From the NCBI GenBank assembly GCA_015222555.1, contig JADFVM010000217.1:1-31410 (forward strand): a stretch of 31,410 nucleotides of DNA. The letters are read 5' to 3'. A model generated the notes under the pieces. That model did not search any database, was not told the DNA's origin, and saw only the letters and a program-made list of their open reading frames with translations. The DNA comes from Pseudomonadota bacterium. Its GTDB lineage: Bacteria > Desulfobacterota > JADFVX01. The stretch's first letter is position 1, and every line of letters begins with the position of its first letter. This document shows positions 24,320 to 31,410 of the stretch, piece after piece. The translations under genes and the position numbers were made by a program.

Positions 24320-26608
24320 TTAAAGCTTGGCCGCTTCCTCTTCATGGGTGAATGCTTCAATGACGTCTCCAACCTTAATATCATTAAAGTTTTCTATTCC
24401 CATGCCGCACTCATATCCTGATTGGACCTCTTTGGCATCATCGGCAAATCGTTTCAGGGAGGACAGCTTGCCTTCGAATATAACAACATTATCTCTCAGC
24501 ACCCGCACTTCTGCATTTCTGACAATTTTTCCATCGATAACATAACATCCGGCGATGGTGCCAACCTTGGAAACAGCAAAGGTTTCTCTTATTTCTGCTC
24601 TACCGAGATAAACCTCTTTAACGACAGGGCTTAATAAGCCTTCCATTGCTGCCCTCACATCATTAACGACATCATAAATAATTGAATAGGTTTTAATATC
24701 CACCTTTTCTGTTTCAGCCAGTTTTGAAGCCTTAATCTCAGGCCTCACATGGAAGCCTATGATAATGGCGTTTGAAGCGGAAGCGAGCAGAACATCACTC
24801 TCATTAATTCCGCCGACAGCGCTATGAATAACTTTTAGTTTTACCTGATCAGTGCTTAGCTTGTGAAGTGACTCTGTGATCGCCTCAATTGATCCGTGAA
24901 CATCAGACTTGAGGATGATATTGAGTTCATTGAAGTCTCCTTCCTGAATCCTTGAAAATAACTGATCAAGAGTTACTTTACTTGATTTTGCGAGTTCTGT
25001 ATCTCTTGATTTCCCTGAACGTTGAAGACTTATCTGTTTCGTAAGACGCTCTTCAGCAAGCACGACAAAATCATCTCCCGCCTCAGGTACACCCGAAAGG
25101 CCGATCACCTCGACGGGAATGGAAGGCCCTGCTTCCTTGACCTTTTTACCTTTGTCATCGTTGAGGCCTCTAACCTTTCCTGCGTGCTTACCTGAAACAA
25201 AATTATCACCAACTCTGAGTGTCCCACTCTGGACAAGAACGGTTGCCACAGGCCCCCTTCCCTTATCGAGCTGCGCCTCAACGATGGTGCCACGTGCAAA
25301 GGCCTTTGGAGAGGCCTTAAGCTCCATAATCTCCGCCTGTAATAAAATAACTTCCAGAAGCTCCTTAAGTCCCGTCCTTTCTTTCGCTGATACTTCAACA
25401 AAGATGGTAGAGCCACCCCAATCTTCCGGAATCAGTTCATATTTTGAAAGTTCCTGCTTTATCCTTTCCTGATTTGCTTCAGGTTTGTCTATTTTATTAA
25501 CGGCAACGATGATAGGCACATCGGCAGCCTTTGCATGATCTATGGCTTCAATAGTCTGAGGCATGACACCATCATCTGCCGCAACAACAAGGACAACGAT
25601 ATCTGTCACTTTTGCTCCTCGAGACCTCATGGCCGTAAAGGCTTCATGGCCTGGAGTATCGAGAAATACAACATCTCCGTTATCAAGCTTTACATCATAG
25701 GCACCAATATGCTGAGTAATGCCACCAGATTCACCTGCGGTAACATCTGTTTTCCTAATACCATCAAGGAGAGTTGTCTTGCCATGATCAACATGTCCCA
25801 TAATCGTAACCACTGGAGGCCGCGGCTTGAGATCTTCTTCCTTGACTTCCTCATTTTGGAGAATCATATCCATCTCAAGGGCCACACTTTCAATTTCAAA
25901 TCCAAATTCATTTGCAATCAGTGTTGCAGTATCAATGTCAAGCGACTGATTGACTGTGGACATCATACCCAGGCCGATCAGTTTTTTTATTATTTCCGAG
26001 GACTTTATACCCACTCTTTTAGCCAGGTCACCCACGGTAATAACTTCGGATATTTTAATGACCCTTTTGATCGCCTTTGGCGTTGTAATCTCCGTTTTTT
26101 TACCTGCAGTTTTCTGCCCCTTCCTTTTCTTTTTCAGGGCAGGCTCAAAGCGAGTTTCTCCTCCCCTTGGCATGAAAGAGCGTTTAGTGACAACCTCTCT
26201 TTTCCTGTCCTGCAGCGTCCTTTTCTTTTTTGCAGGCCTCTTTTCATCTTCTATTTCAACAGTAACCTTCCCTTCTTTTTTACCTTTCAAATAATCAGCT
26301 GCCTTTTCAGCCGGCTCCTCCGGGGCAGGAGGCTCTTGAATCTGCTCTACTTCTGGCTTAGCCTCCTTTTCTTCCGATGTTGCTTCACCCTGAGGCTCAA
26401 TCTTTTCGGACACTTCTTTACTGATTGCCTCTTGTTTTTCTTTCACACTTTCTGGGGCAGTGACATCCTCAGCGACAGGCACCTCTTCTGTGACAGCAAT
26501 CTCTTCAGGCGGTGTCTCAACGATTTTGGCCCGTCTTCGAATTACAGTTGGCCTGATTCTCTTTTCTTCTATCTCTTTTTCTTCACTCGTTGTCACTTTG
26601 TCACTCAA
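24320..26608 (-). CDS. infB: translation initiation factor IF-2 (short N-terminus)
   Basis: GTPase that delivers initiator fMet-tRNA to the 30S subunit and promotes subunit joining. The product is about 762 aa. A disordered acidic/basic stretch (about 1-175) precedes an IF2_N helical domain (about 185-245), then the G domain with GHVDHGKTT (G1), DTPGHE (G3) and NKID (G4). Domains II, III and C2 complete the C-terminus. The usual first IF2_N domain seen at the N-terminus of many deltaproteobacterial IF-2 proteins is absent, and an in-frame TAG lies at 26621-26623. I chose the TTG at 26608 because AGGAGG is 8 bases upstream. GTG at 26617 overlaps that same site. Confidence 0.95.
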   Translation of the reverse strand: MSDKVTTSEEKEIEEKRIRPTVIRRRAKIVETPPEEIAVTEEVPVAEDVTAPESVKEKQEAISKEVSEKIEPQGEATSEEKEAKPEVEQIQEPPAPEEPAEKAADYLKGKKEGKVTVEIEDEKRPAKKKRTLQDRKREVVTKRSFMPRGGETRFEPALKKKRKGQKTAGKKTEITTPKAIKRVIKISEVITVGDLAKRVGIKSSEIIKKLIGLGMMSTVNQSLDIDTATLIANEFGFEIESVALEMDMILQNEEVKEEDLKPRPPVVTIMGHVDHGKTTLLDGIRKTDVTAGESGGITQHIGAYDVKLDNGDVVFLDTPGHEAFTAMRSRGAKVTDIVVLVVAADDGVMPQTIEAIDHAKAADVPIIVAVNKIDKPEANQERIKQELSKYELIPEDWGGSTIFVEVSAKERTGLKELLEVILLQAEIMELKASPKAFARGTIVEAQLDKGRGPVATVLVQSGTLRVGDNFVSGKHAGKVRGLNDDKGKKVKEAGPSIPVEVIGLSGVPEAGDDFVVLAEERLTKQISLQRSGKSRDTELAKSSKVTLDQLFSRIQEGDFNELNIILKSDVHGSIEAITESLHKLSTDQVKLKVIHSAVGGINESDVLLASASNAIIIGFHVRPEIKASKLAETEKVDIKTYSIIYDVVNDVRAAMEGLLSPVVKEVYLGRAEIRETFAVSKVGTIAGCYVIDGKIVRNAEVRVLRDNVVIFEGKLSSLKRFADDAKEVQSGYECGMGIENFNDIKVGDVIEAFTHEEEAAKL

Positions 26609-26612
26609 ACCA

Positions 26613-26622
26613 ATCACCTCCT
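26613..26622 (-). promoter_or_regulatory. full-length Shine-Dalgarno site of infB
   Basis: AGGAGGTGAT on the minus strand is a long complement to the 16S 3' end. It places the TTG at 26608 at ideal spacing (8 bases after AGGAGG). The GTG at 26617 is part of the site itself and so is a poor start. Confidence 0.75.
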
Positions 26623-26639
26623 ATTATACAGGCAGATTC

Positions 26640-27224
26640 TTAAAGGATATTAAAATCCAACTTTTCAATTATCTCAATTTCACGGGCAATTTCAAGGGCC
26701 AGCCCCTCGTCTCGTATCCCCACAACTTTTCTATTTCCGATTATCGGCTCAAAACCTTCAAACTTTTCAACAACCTTGCAGTTAATGTTATTTTTAAGCC
26801 GGCCTTTCCATTTATCGACAGCACTGGCAGACATGTCAGAACTGATAAGAAGTAATGCAATTCGCCCCTTTTTCAGATCCAGCTCAACAGCTAAGGTTCC
26901 AAGGGCAACCTTTTTGCCCCTGACGGCAAAGGAAAGATAAGAAGCTATCTTTCCGTAAGACCTCTTTAATATTACTTTGATAAAGTCTTCTGTTTTATCA
27001 ACGACGACTATTTTACTCTTAAAGGATCTTTGGAAAGCCCTTTGTTTAATCGCCTTATCTAGACATGTAACGTCAGCACAGACATAACAGCCTCTGCCAG
27101 GCAGCTTAGAGTTATAATCCAGGACCAGCTCATTTTCAGGAGACAAAACATACCTGAGAAGCACATTCTTATCTTTAACAGACCTGCACCCTATGCAACT
27201 ACGCAAGGGTTCCCCTTTCTCCAA
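26640..27224 (-). CDS. YlxR/RnpM domain fused to an L7Ae-like domain
   Basis: A 194-aa fusion. The N-terminal DUF448 domain (about 1-85), known in Bacillus as YlxR/RnpM and reported to modulate RNase P, has its cysteines C10-x2-C13 and GRGCYVC (C46, C49) plus the basic KQRAFQRSFK end. The C-terminal half (about 95-190) looks like a ribosomal L7Ae/YlxQ-type fold (ALGTLAVELDLKKGRIALLLISSDMS). In Bacillus these are two separate genes, ylxR and ylxQ, in the same place between nusA and infB. The start is TTG at 27224 with AGGA 9 bases upstream. A second TTG at 27206 behind AAAGGGG is a real alternative. It lies 6 bases after nusA. Confidence 0.88.
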   Translation of the reverse strand: MEKGEPLRSCIGCRSVKDKNVLLRYVLSPENELVLDYNSKLPGRGCYVCADVTCLDKAIKQRAFQRSFKSKIVVVDKTEDFIKVILKRSYGKIASYLSFAVRGKKVALGTLAVELDLKKGRIALLLISSDMSASAVDKWKGRLKNNINCKVVEKFEGFEPIIGNRKVVGIRDEGLALEIAREIEIIEKLDFNIL

Positions 27225-27230
27225 GCTTGA

Positions 27231-28547
27231 CTATCCTGAGTGCTTTGCAGCAACCAGCAAGGCTTCTGCTTTCTTGGCGCCTATTCCCGGCAGCGCCAGG
27301 AGTTCTTCCAGCGTCTTGGCCGCCAGCGCTTCTATCGTATTGATACCACCCTCTTTCAGAATAGCTGCTGTTTTTCCCCCAACGCCTTGAAGAGATTCGA
27401 TATCACTGCCCTCACTAATTTGTACTTCTTCTGCAATAGCATCTTTTTCTATCTCTGCCTCTCTCTCTCTGGCTGCAATAAGCTCCTCTTCCAGCCTTTC
27501 TTCGAGAGTGCTAGTTTCAGTAGTCGACTCTGTTGATATATCTATATTCCACCCTAGAAGCTGTGATGCCAGCTTAACATTCTGCCCTTTCTTACCAATG
27601 GCTAGTGAAAGCTGATCGTCTGGAACGACAACTTCCACAATCTTTTGTTCTTCGTCTACGATGACCCTTACAATTTCTGCCGGTGAAAGAGCGTTGCAGA
27701 CATAATTTGCAATGTCCTCATTCCAGGCTACGATGTCAATCTTTTCACCTCTCAATTCCTGTACTACACTTTGAACCCTGGACCCTTTCATACCAACACA
27801 TGCACCAACAGGGTCCACTTGAGAGTCCTTTGAGACAACAGCTATCTTTGACCTGACACCCGCTTCACGCGCTGCGCCCTTAACTTCTACGATCCCTTCA
27901 TAAATTTCCGGGACCTCCATAGCAAAAAGTTTAACCAGAAATTGGGGATGAATCCTTGAAAGAATGACCTGTGATCCCTTGGTCTCTTTTCTCACATCGA
28001 GGATGTAACATCTTACGCGGTCACCGACACGAAATGATTCTCTCGGAATTTGCTCTTTTTGAGGTATGACACCTTCTGTCTTTCCAAGGTCTATAATGAC
28101 ATTACTCTTTTCAAAACGCCTGACAAAACCACTGATCAGTTCTCCCTTACGGTCAACATAGTCATGGTAGATCATGTCCCTCTCAGCATCTCTTACCCGT
28201 TGAATGATTACCTGCTTTGCAGTCTGAGCGGCGATGCGCCCAAACTCACTTGCCGGCAGCTTAATACCAAGACTATCTCCAATCTCTGCATCGGGATCAA
28301 GCTCATGGCCCTCTTCAAGTGTAAGTTCGTTATCAGGATCAGTTACATTTTCCACCACCGTCTTAAACTGGAAAAGCTCAACCTCACCCACTTCAGGATT
28401 ATACTGTGCCTCGATGTCTTTCTTAACACCAAACCTTTTCCTTGATGCTGTAAGCATTGCTACTTCCAGGGCTTCTATTATAACCTCTTTTCCGATCCCT
28501 TTGTCTTTCCCCACCTGTTCAATAACCTTGTTTAGGTCAAGAATCAT
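27231..28547 (-). CDS. nusA: transcription termination/antitermination factor NusA
   Basis: RNA-polymerase-binding elongation factor that modulates pausing, termination and antitermination. The 438-aa protein shows the NusA N-terminal domain (about 1-125), an S1 domain (about 130-200, GELISGFVRRFEKSNVIIDLG) and two KH domains (VGACVGMKGSRVQSVVQEL and LSLAIGKKGQNVKLASQL). After an acidic linker, a helix-hairpin-helix segment (about 385-435, LQGVGGKTAAILKEGG and LPGIGAKKAEALL) corresponds to a single acidic-repeat-like domain; E. coli has two. The ATG follows the rimP stop with no gap (TAAATG), with AGGAGG in place. Confidence 0.97.
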   Translation of the reverse strand: MILDLNKVIEQVGKDKGIGKEVIIEALEVAMLTASRKRFGVKKDIEAQYNPEVGEVELFQFKTVVENVTDPDNELTLEEGHELDPDAEIGDSLGIKLPASEFGRIAAQTAKQVIIQRVRDAERDMIYHDYVDRKGELISGFVRRFEKSNVIIDLGKTEGVIPQKEQIPRESFRVGDRVRCYILDVRKETKGSQVILSRIHPQFLVKLFAMEVPEIYEGIVEVKGAAREAGVRSKIAVVSKDSQVDPVGACVGMKGSRVQSVVQELRGEKIDIVAWNEDIANYVCNALSPAEIVRVIVDEEQKIVEVVVPDDQLSLAIGKKGQNVKLASQLLGWNIDISTESTTETSTLEERLEEELIAAREREAEIEKDAIAEEVQISEGSDIESLQGVGGKTAAILKEGGINTIEALAAKTLEELLALPGIGAKKAEALLVAAKHSG

Positions 28548-29015
28548 TTATCCCTCCTGTATAAACTCAAGATTTGCTTTTGCAATATCACTAATTTTAA
28601 TTTTTTTTTCTTCACCATCAATGTCCAGATTAATCTCATCACCATCTACGCCTTTGATAGTCGCCAGGAAACTTTTCTTCCCATTTGTTGCACTGTATAA
28701 TTTGATCTTAGCGGGATGATCAATAAACTTTTCAAAATCCTTCAGTTTCTTCAGCGGTCTTGTCAGACCAGGAGATGAAACCTCGAGAGAATAGGATCTG
28801 TCTATATAACTTTCAATATCTAATAGGGTTCCCAACTCGCGGCCAACACGGGAACAGTCATCGAGAGTAATCCCGCCTTCCTTGTCAATATAGAGGCGAA
28901 GTACCCAGCCAGTCTGTTCTCTGCGAAATTCAACATCAACAAACTCCATGCCTAGGGACTCCAGAACGGGAGAGACTACTTTTTCAGTCCTTTCTTCAAT
29001 GCCAGTTTCTGCCAT
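28548..29015 (-). CDS. rimP: ribosome maturation factor RimP
   Basis: Assembly factor for the 30S subunit, 155 aa. It has the RimP N-terminal alpha/beta domain (ERTEKVVSPVLESLGMEFVDVEF, with WVLRLYIDKEGGITLDDCSRVGREL) and the SSPGLTRPLK junction leading to the small C-terminal SH3-like barrel. The frame can be extended to a GTG near 29057, but that start lies inside a terminator hairpin. The ATG at 29015 has GGAG and AGGAG in the preceding 15 bases. It is the first gene of the rimP-nusA-rnpM-infB operon and abuts nusA. Confidence 0.95.
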   Translation of the reverse strand: MAETGIEERTEKVVSPVLESLGMEFVDVEFRREQTGWVLRLYIDKEGGITLDDCSRVGRELGTLLDIESYIDRSYSLEVSSPGLTRPLKKLKDFEKFIDHPAKIKLYSATNGKKSFLATIKGVDGDEINLDIDGEEKKIKISDIAKANLEFIQEG

Positions 29016-29034
29016 TCTCCTAACTCCGGACAAT

Positions 29035-29059
29035 AAAAAAGTGGGCCTGCAGCCCACTT
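29035..29059 (-). terminator. intrinsic terminator upstream of rimP
   Basis: Minus-strand AAGTGGGC pairs with GCCCACTT around loop TGCAG, followed by TTTTTT (29040-29035), 20 bases before the rimP ATG. It could terminate the diguanylate cyclase transcript (stop at 29240) or act as an attenuator in the rimP-nusA leader. A weak TTGCAT, 18 bases, TATTTT promoter lies just upstream, but I do not rely on it. Confidence 0.8.
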
Positions 29060-29239
29060 ATATAACAAAATACACTATTTTTATCTACAAATGCAAGCAA
29101 AAACGGCCAGCAGAACGAAAAATTTTTCTTTCTAACGATAGGTTTTATGTATCTCTGGCAGTGGAAGGATTGTTAGTTCCCGGCAGGAATCTATAATCGG
29201 CATATGAATAAATGGACAGGCCCAGGCATTCAGATATTA

Positions 29240-30205
29240 TTAATCATTGTTCTCAGGAGAATCAATCATACCAAGGTTGAATACTTCAACTCTGTTTCTG
29301 CCATTATGCTTTGCCTGATAAAGGGCATCATCGGCGTATTGGATTAGGGCGTCCATTTCCCCTCCTTGTATATCCTCTATTGATGCAACACCAATGCTGG
29401 TGGTCACCTTGATTTCCTGTTTTTCATATTTAACATTTGTTTCGGAAATTGACTTTCGAATTCTTTCGGCAACAAGTGTGGCGTCCTTCTTAGGTGTAAA
29501 CGGGAGCAATACTACAAATTCCTCTCCACCAAACCGTGAAATGGTATCAACTTCTCTTAATGCTTTAGCCAATATGCTGCCCACCTCTTTCAGGGTTGCA
29601 TCTCCCGCTAAATGCCCATACTTATCATTGATTTCCTTAAAATGATCCAGATCTAATATGAGGCAAGACAATGAATGATTGTATCGCTTTGAGGATAGGA
29701 ACTCTTTTTTTAACACATCATAAAATCGCCTCTTATTGTAAAGACCTGTGAGAGGGTCTGTGATGGCCATGAACTCAACCTTATGGAGAAGTTCCTGGAG
29801 TTCTCTGTTCTGCTCTCCCAGTTCAACCTGCTCAGCTTTTGTTCTCAATGCGGCAAATATTCTTGCCTCCAACTCCCGGGGGTTAAAAGGTTTCGGCAGG
29901 TAATCATCTGCGCCTATCTCAAGGCCTGTCACCCTGTTTTCTACCTCTCCTTTTACTGTCAACATAATGATGGGAATATTTTTAGTCGCCTGGTTAAGCT
30001 TCAACCATCTGCAGACCGTATAGCCATCCATCCCCGGCATGACAACATCAAGAAGAATGAGATCAGGGTTGCTCTCCTTGGCAAGTTTTAGTCCAAGTTC
30101 ACCTGTCTCTGCCCACACAACCTCATAACCCAGGTCGCGCAACAATCCCGACGCTTTATCAGCCTGGGTAGGACTATCTTCGATCATAAGTATTTTAGCT
30201 TTCAT
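29240..30205 (-). CDS. response regulator diguanylate cyclase (REC-GGDEF)
   Basis: PleD/WspR-style signalling protein of 321 aa that should make cyclic di-GMP when phosphorylated. The receiver domain (about 1-120) has the acidic pair at E9/D10, the phospho-acceptor D53 in LLDVVMP, T83 and K105 in LPKP. A helical linker (about 122-148) leads to the GGDEF domain (about 150-310) with ITDPLTGLYNKR and the active site GGEEF (226-230). An RxxD inhibitory site (REVD, 217-220) sits five residues ahead, so product feedback inhibition is likely. No membrane segment is seen. The ATG at 30205 fits the receiver start; the longer TTG start at 30232 adds residues not part of the fold. The partner kinase is not in the window. 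Confidence 0.95.
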   Translation of the reverse strand: MKAKILMIEDSPTQADKASGLLRDLGYEVVWAETGELGLKLAKESNPDLILLDVVMPGMDGYTVCRWLKLNQATKNIPIIMLTVKGEVENRVTGLEIGADDYLPKPFNPRELEARIFAALRTKAEQVELGEQNRELQELLHKVEFMAITDPLTGLYNKRRFYDVLKKEFLSSKRYNHSLSCLILDLDHFKEINDKYGHLAGDATLKEVGSILAKALREVDTISRFGGEEFVVLLPFTPKKDATLVAERIRKSISETNVKYEKQEIKVTTSIGVASIEDIQGGEMDALIQYADDALYQAKHNGRNRVEVFNLGMIDSPENND

Positions 30206-30248
30206 TAAATATCCATAATTGAAAGTTAGCAATATAGGTGAATTGCCA

Positions 30249-30262
30249 ATTATACTATAGCA
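30249..30262 (-). promoter_or_regulatory. candidate promoter for the diguanylate cyclase gene
   Basis: Minus strand reads TGCTATAGTATAAT: an extended -10 (TGC-TATAGT, 30262-30254) partly overlapping a perfect TATAAT (30254-30249). No good -35 at 17 bases; TTGCTT lies at 19. Start of transcription would be about 30242-30247, roughly 40 bases before the ATG. Confidence 0.45.
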
Positions 30263-30468
30263 TCAGTTTAAATATGAGAAGCAAAAAATTCATTACGAAA
30301 ATAGAAGTGGATATCTGACAGGAGATTTAATTACAGCTCAAACAAAGGACTGAAATCATTTCAGGTTAGAAGACAGCAAGAAACGCCAGCGCTATCAGGA
30401 TGATTAAGGACTTTCTTATAAATCTTGATCTTCTTCTTCGTAAGACATTTATCAGCTTATAATCGATA

Positions 30469-30768
30469 TTATCTTTTTCCGAAGATATTACATATTTTTG
30501 CCATTGAAATGTCTTGGACTTTAATGATTTTATGTCTTGATTTATCGCCTGATACAATTTCAACTCCTGATTTTGGTAGCCCCAGGTACTTGGCAATAAA
30601 CTTGGTAAGCAATTCATTTGCAGCACCCTCTACAGGTGGAGAGGTGAGCCGTATTTTTAATGCGTCATTATAAATTCCGACTATCTCATTCCGGGAGGCC
30701 CGGGGCTGTATATAGGTCTTAATGTAAATAAAACTGTCTTTTTCGCTAATCCATTTACCTTCATCCAT
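30469..30768 (-). CDS. DUF167 / YggU family protein
   Basis: Small conserved protein of 99 aa, family without an established function. It shows the DUF167 core: IQPRASRNEIVGI, LKIRLTSPPVEGAANE and the C-terminal VSGDKSRHKIIKV. The ATG has no ribosome-binding site at normal spacing; a TAAAAT box lies about 14 bases upstream. It follows the VWA lipoprotein gene by 42 bases and is separated from the diguanylate cyclase by 263 bases. In the gap, a frame overlapping its 3' end runs on with a basic-hydrophobic tail (to 30366), which I judge probably not a gene. Confidence 0.9.
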   Translation of the reverse strand: MDEGKWISEKDSFIYIKTYIQPRASRNEIVGIYNDALKIRLTSPPVEGAANELLTKFIAKYLGLPKSGVEIVSGDKSRHKIIKVQDISMAKICNIFGKR

Positions 30769-30810
30769 AAGTTAACGATTTTATCACAACATATTGACGA
30801 TATAAAATAC

Positions 30811-31410
30811 TCATTTAGCAAGGATTGACTCGAGGCGTTCAAGGTCATTAACAACTTTCCAGGTACCTCCTCCTTCAATCACCTTTTTTTCCCAGGCAGA
30901 AAGGCGATCCAGGTATTCCCTTGGATCAACCTGATCACTTCGTAACTTTGTAACATTGAGTGCAACAACATTGAAACCTGTTAACTGAATAGGAAAATCC
31001 CGCACATGTCCCTTTTTTATATCCTCTTTAAGATCGGAAAAGATAAGAATTGTTTTTTTCCCGGGATCCGCTTCATTCAGGTACTCTACTGCCTGCAGCA
31101 TTCCACCGGAGATGTCAGTATAGGCGCTTCCCTTAATACCCTTTGCAAAATCATCAACTTTTTGCCTGAATTTTCTTTTTTGTTCATTTGCGACAGAAGG
31201 CCTGCTGTCAAAGGTTCCCTTTGCAATGATATCCTTTTCACTGAAACTGGCGCTGTCTACTCGGGCAACAACCATGGTATCACCAGGCTGTAAAGTGCCT
31301 AAAAGGTAGTTAATTATTGCCTTGGCCTTTCCAATTTCCTGGGTATAAGTGCCAGAGGTATCCATTAGCATGTAGACGCCGCGAGTATGGCTTGTTGTGT
31401 CGGCACATCC
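30811..31410 (-). CDS. VWA-domain lipoprotein, 5' end cut by the window edge
   Basis: Open to the window edge: 13 more codons upstream of the first ATG stay in frame, giving at least 199 residues. The visible N-terminus reads G-C-A-D-T-T-S-H-T-R-G-V-Y; the Gly-Cys-Ala looks like the end of a lipobox, so the mature protein probably starts at that cysteine as a lipoprotein. A von Willebrand A fold follows, with a MIDAS-like DTSGT and ILIFSDLKED strand. The second half is acidic and basic mixed, ending ERLESILAK. No catalytic residues. The function is unknown; VWA lipoproteins commonly mediate protein contacts at the envelope. It precedes the DUF167 gene by 42 bases. Confidence 0.8.
   Translation of the reverse strand, partial: GCADTTSHTRGVYMLMDTSGTYTQEIGKAKAIINYLLGTLQPGDTMVVARVDSASFSEKDIIAKGTFDSRPSVANEQKRKFRQKVDDFAKGIKGSAYTDISGGMLQAVEYLNEADPGKKTILIFSDLKEDIKKGHVRDFPIQLTGFNVVALNVTKLRSDQVDPREYLDRLSAWEKKVIEGGGTWKVVNDLERLESILAK

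Noticed and set aside
26623..26628. TATAAT just before infB, as a promoter
   Set aside because: No acceptable -35 at 16-18 bases, and transcription would start inside the Shine-Dalgarno sequence.
25535..26653. 372-residue open frame on the plus strand opposite infB
   Set aside because: It is wholly antisense to the well-supported infB gene, with low-complexity Phe/Leu/Ser composition typical of shadow frames; no domain is visible.
29016..29057. Longer rimP start (GTG)
   Set aside because: The codons lie within a terminator hairpin and add residues not found in RimP; the ATG at 29015 has a good ribosome-binding site.
29060..29239. tRNA or other structured RNA before rimP, as with metY in E. 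coli
   Set aside because: No cloverleaf or T-loop sequence could be found on either strand.
30366..30617. Minus-strand frame overlapping the DUF167 gene, with a basic-hydrophobic C-terminus
   Set aside because: Two thirds of it is an alternative frame of DUF167, and its apparent ribosome-binding site is explained by the conserved PPVEGAANE codons; only the last 45 residues are outside. Kept as unlikely.
1..31410. Defence, phage, CRISPR or other accessory system
   Set aside because: Every sizeable frame is a housekeeping gene or a shadow of one; there are no repeats with spacers, integrases, transposases or toxin-antitoxin pairs.

Overview
The window is a compact bacterial core-genome segment, almost all on the minus strand. 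It looks like a member of the former Deltaproteobacteria (Desulfobacterota/Desulfuromonadia-like). That placement is inferred from gene order and protein character, not from a search: a pheA-hisC-aroF-tyrA-aroA-cmk-ispH-rpsA-sppA-ihfB run, a rimP-nusA-rnpM/L7Ae-infB-ylxP-rbfA-nrnA-truB-rpsO-pnp-M16 peptidase run, and dnaE-accA-cysS. The base composition is moderately AT-rich, and TTG and GTG starts are common. I see no rRNA, tRNA, CRISPR array, transposase, integrase, phage gene or defence gene, and no gene-free stretch reaches 300 bases.

Layout from low to high coordinate. (1) 46-6623, minus: dnaE, accA, cysS and a small unrecognised membrane-anchored protein, with a plausible extended -10 promoter ahead of dnaE. 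(2) 6768-7238, plus: trmL alone, whose 3' end overlaps the 3' end of ihfB. (3) 7216-17295, minus: an aromatic amino acid block (pheA, hisC, aroF, tyrA, aroA) running into cmk, ispH, rpsA, sppA and ihfB. A near-consensus promoter precedes pheA, and a second one, overlapping the ispH stop codon, precedes rpsA. A gap after aroF holds GC-rich palindromic repeats. (4) 17496-17708, plus: a lone BFD-type [2Fe-2S] protein, possibly leaderless. (5) 17803-29015, minus: the translation and RNA-metabolism block from rimP to pnp plus an M16 peptidase. (6) 29240-31410, minus: a receiver-GGDEF diguanylate cyclase, a DUF167 protein and the 3' part of a VWA-domain lipoprotein cut by the window edge.

The genes form two functional assemblies. 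One makes the entry step (DAHP synthase), the EPSP step and both terminal branches to phenylalanine and tyrosine, then continues into CMP kinase, the last MEP-pathway isoprenoid step and ribosomal protein S1. The other covers 30S maturation (RimP, RbfA, S15, TruB), transcription elongation (NusA), initiation (IF-2) and RNA turnover (PNPase, NrnA). Stop-start overlaps of 1-10 bases at many junctions point to translational coupling.

I did not find a clearly new biological system. The points most worth a second look are regulatory or structural: a strong intrinsic terminator whose U-tract abuts the M16 peptidase ATG, a similar terminator just upstream of rimP, a naturally short IF-2 that begins after the usual N-terminal domain, a possibly leaderless [2Fe-2S] gene, and the palindromic repeats between aroF and tyrA.
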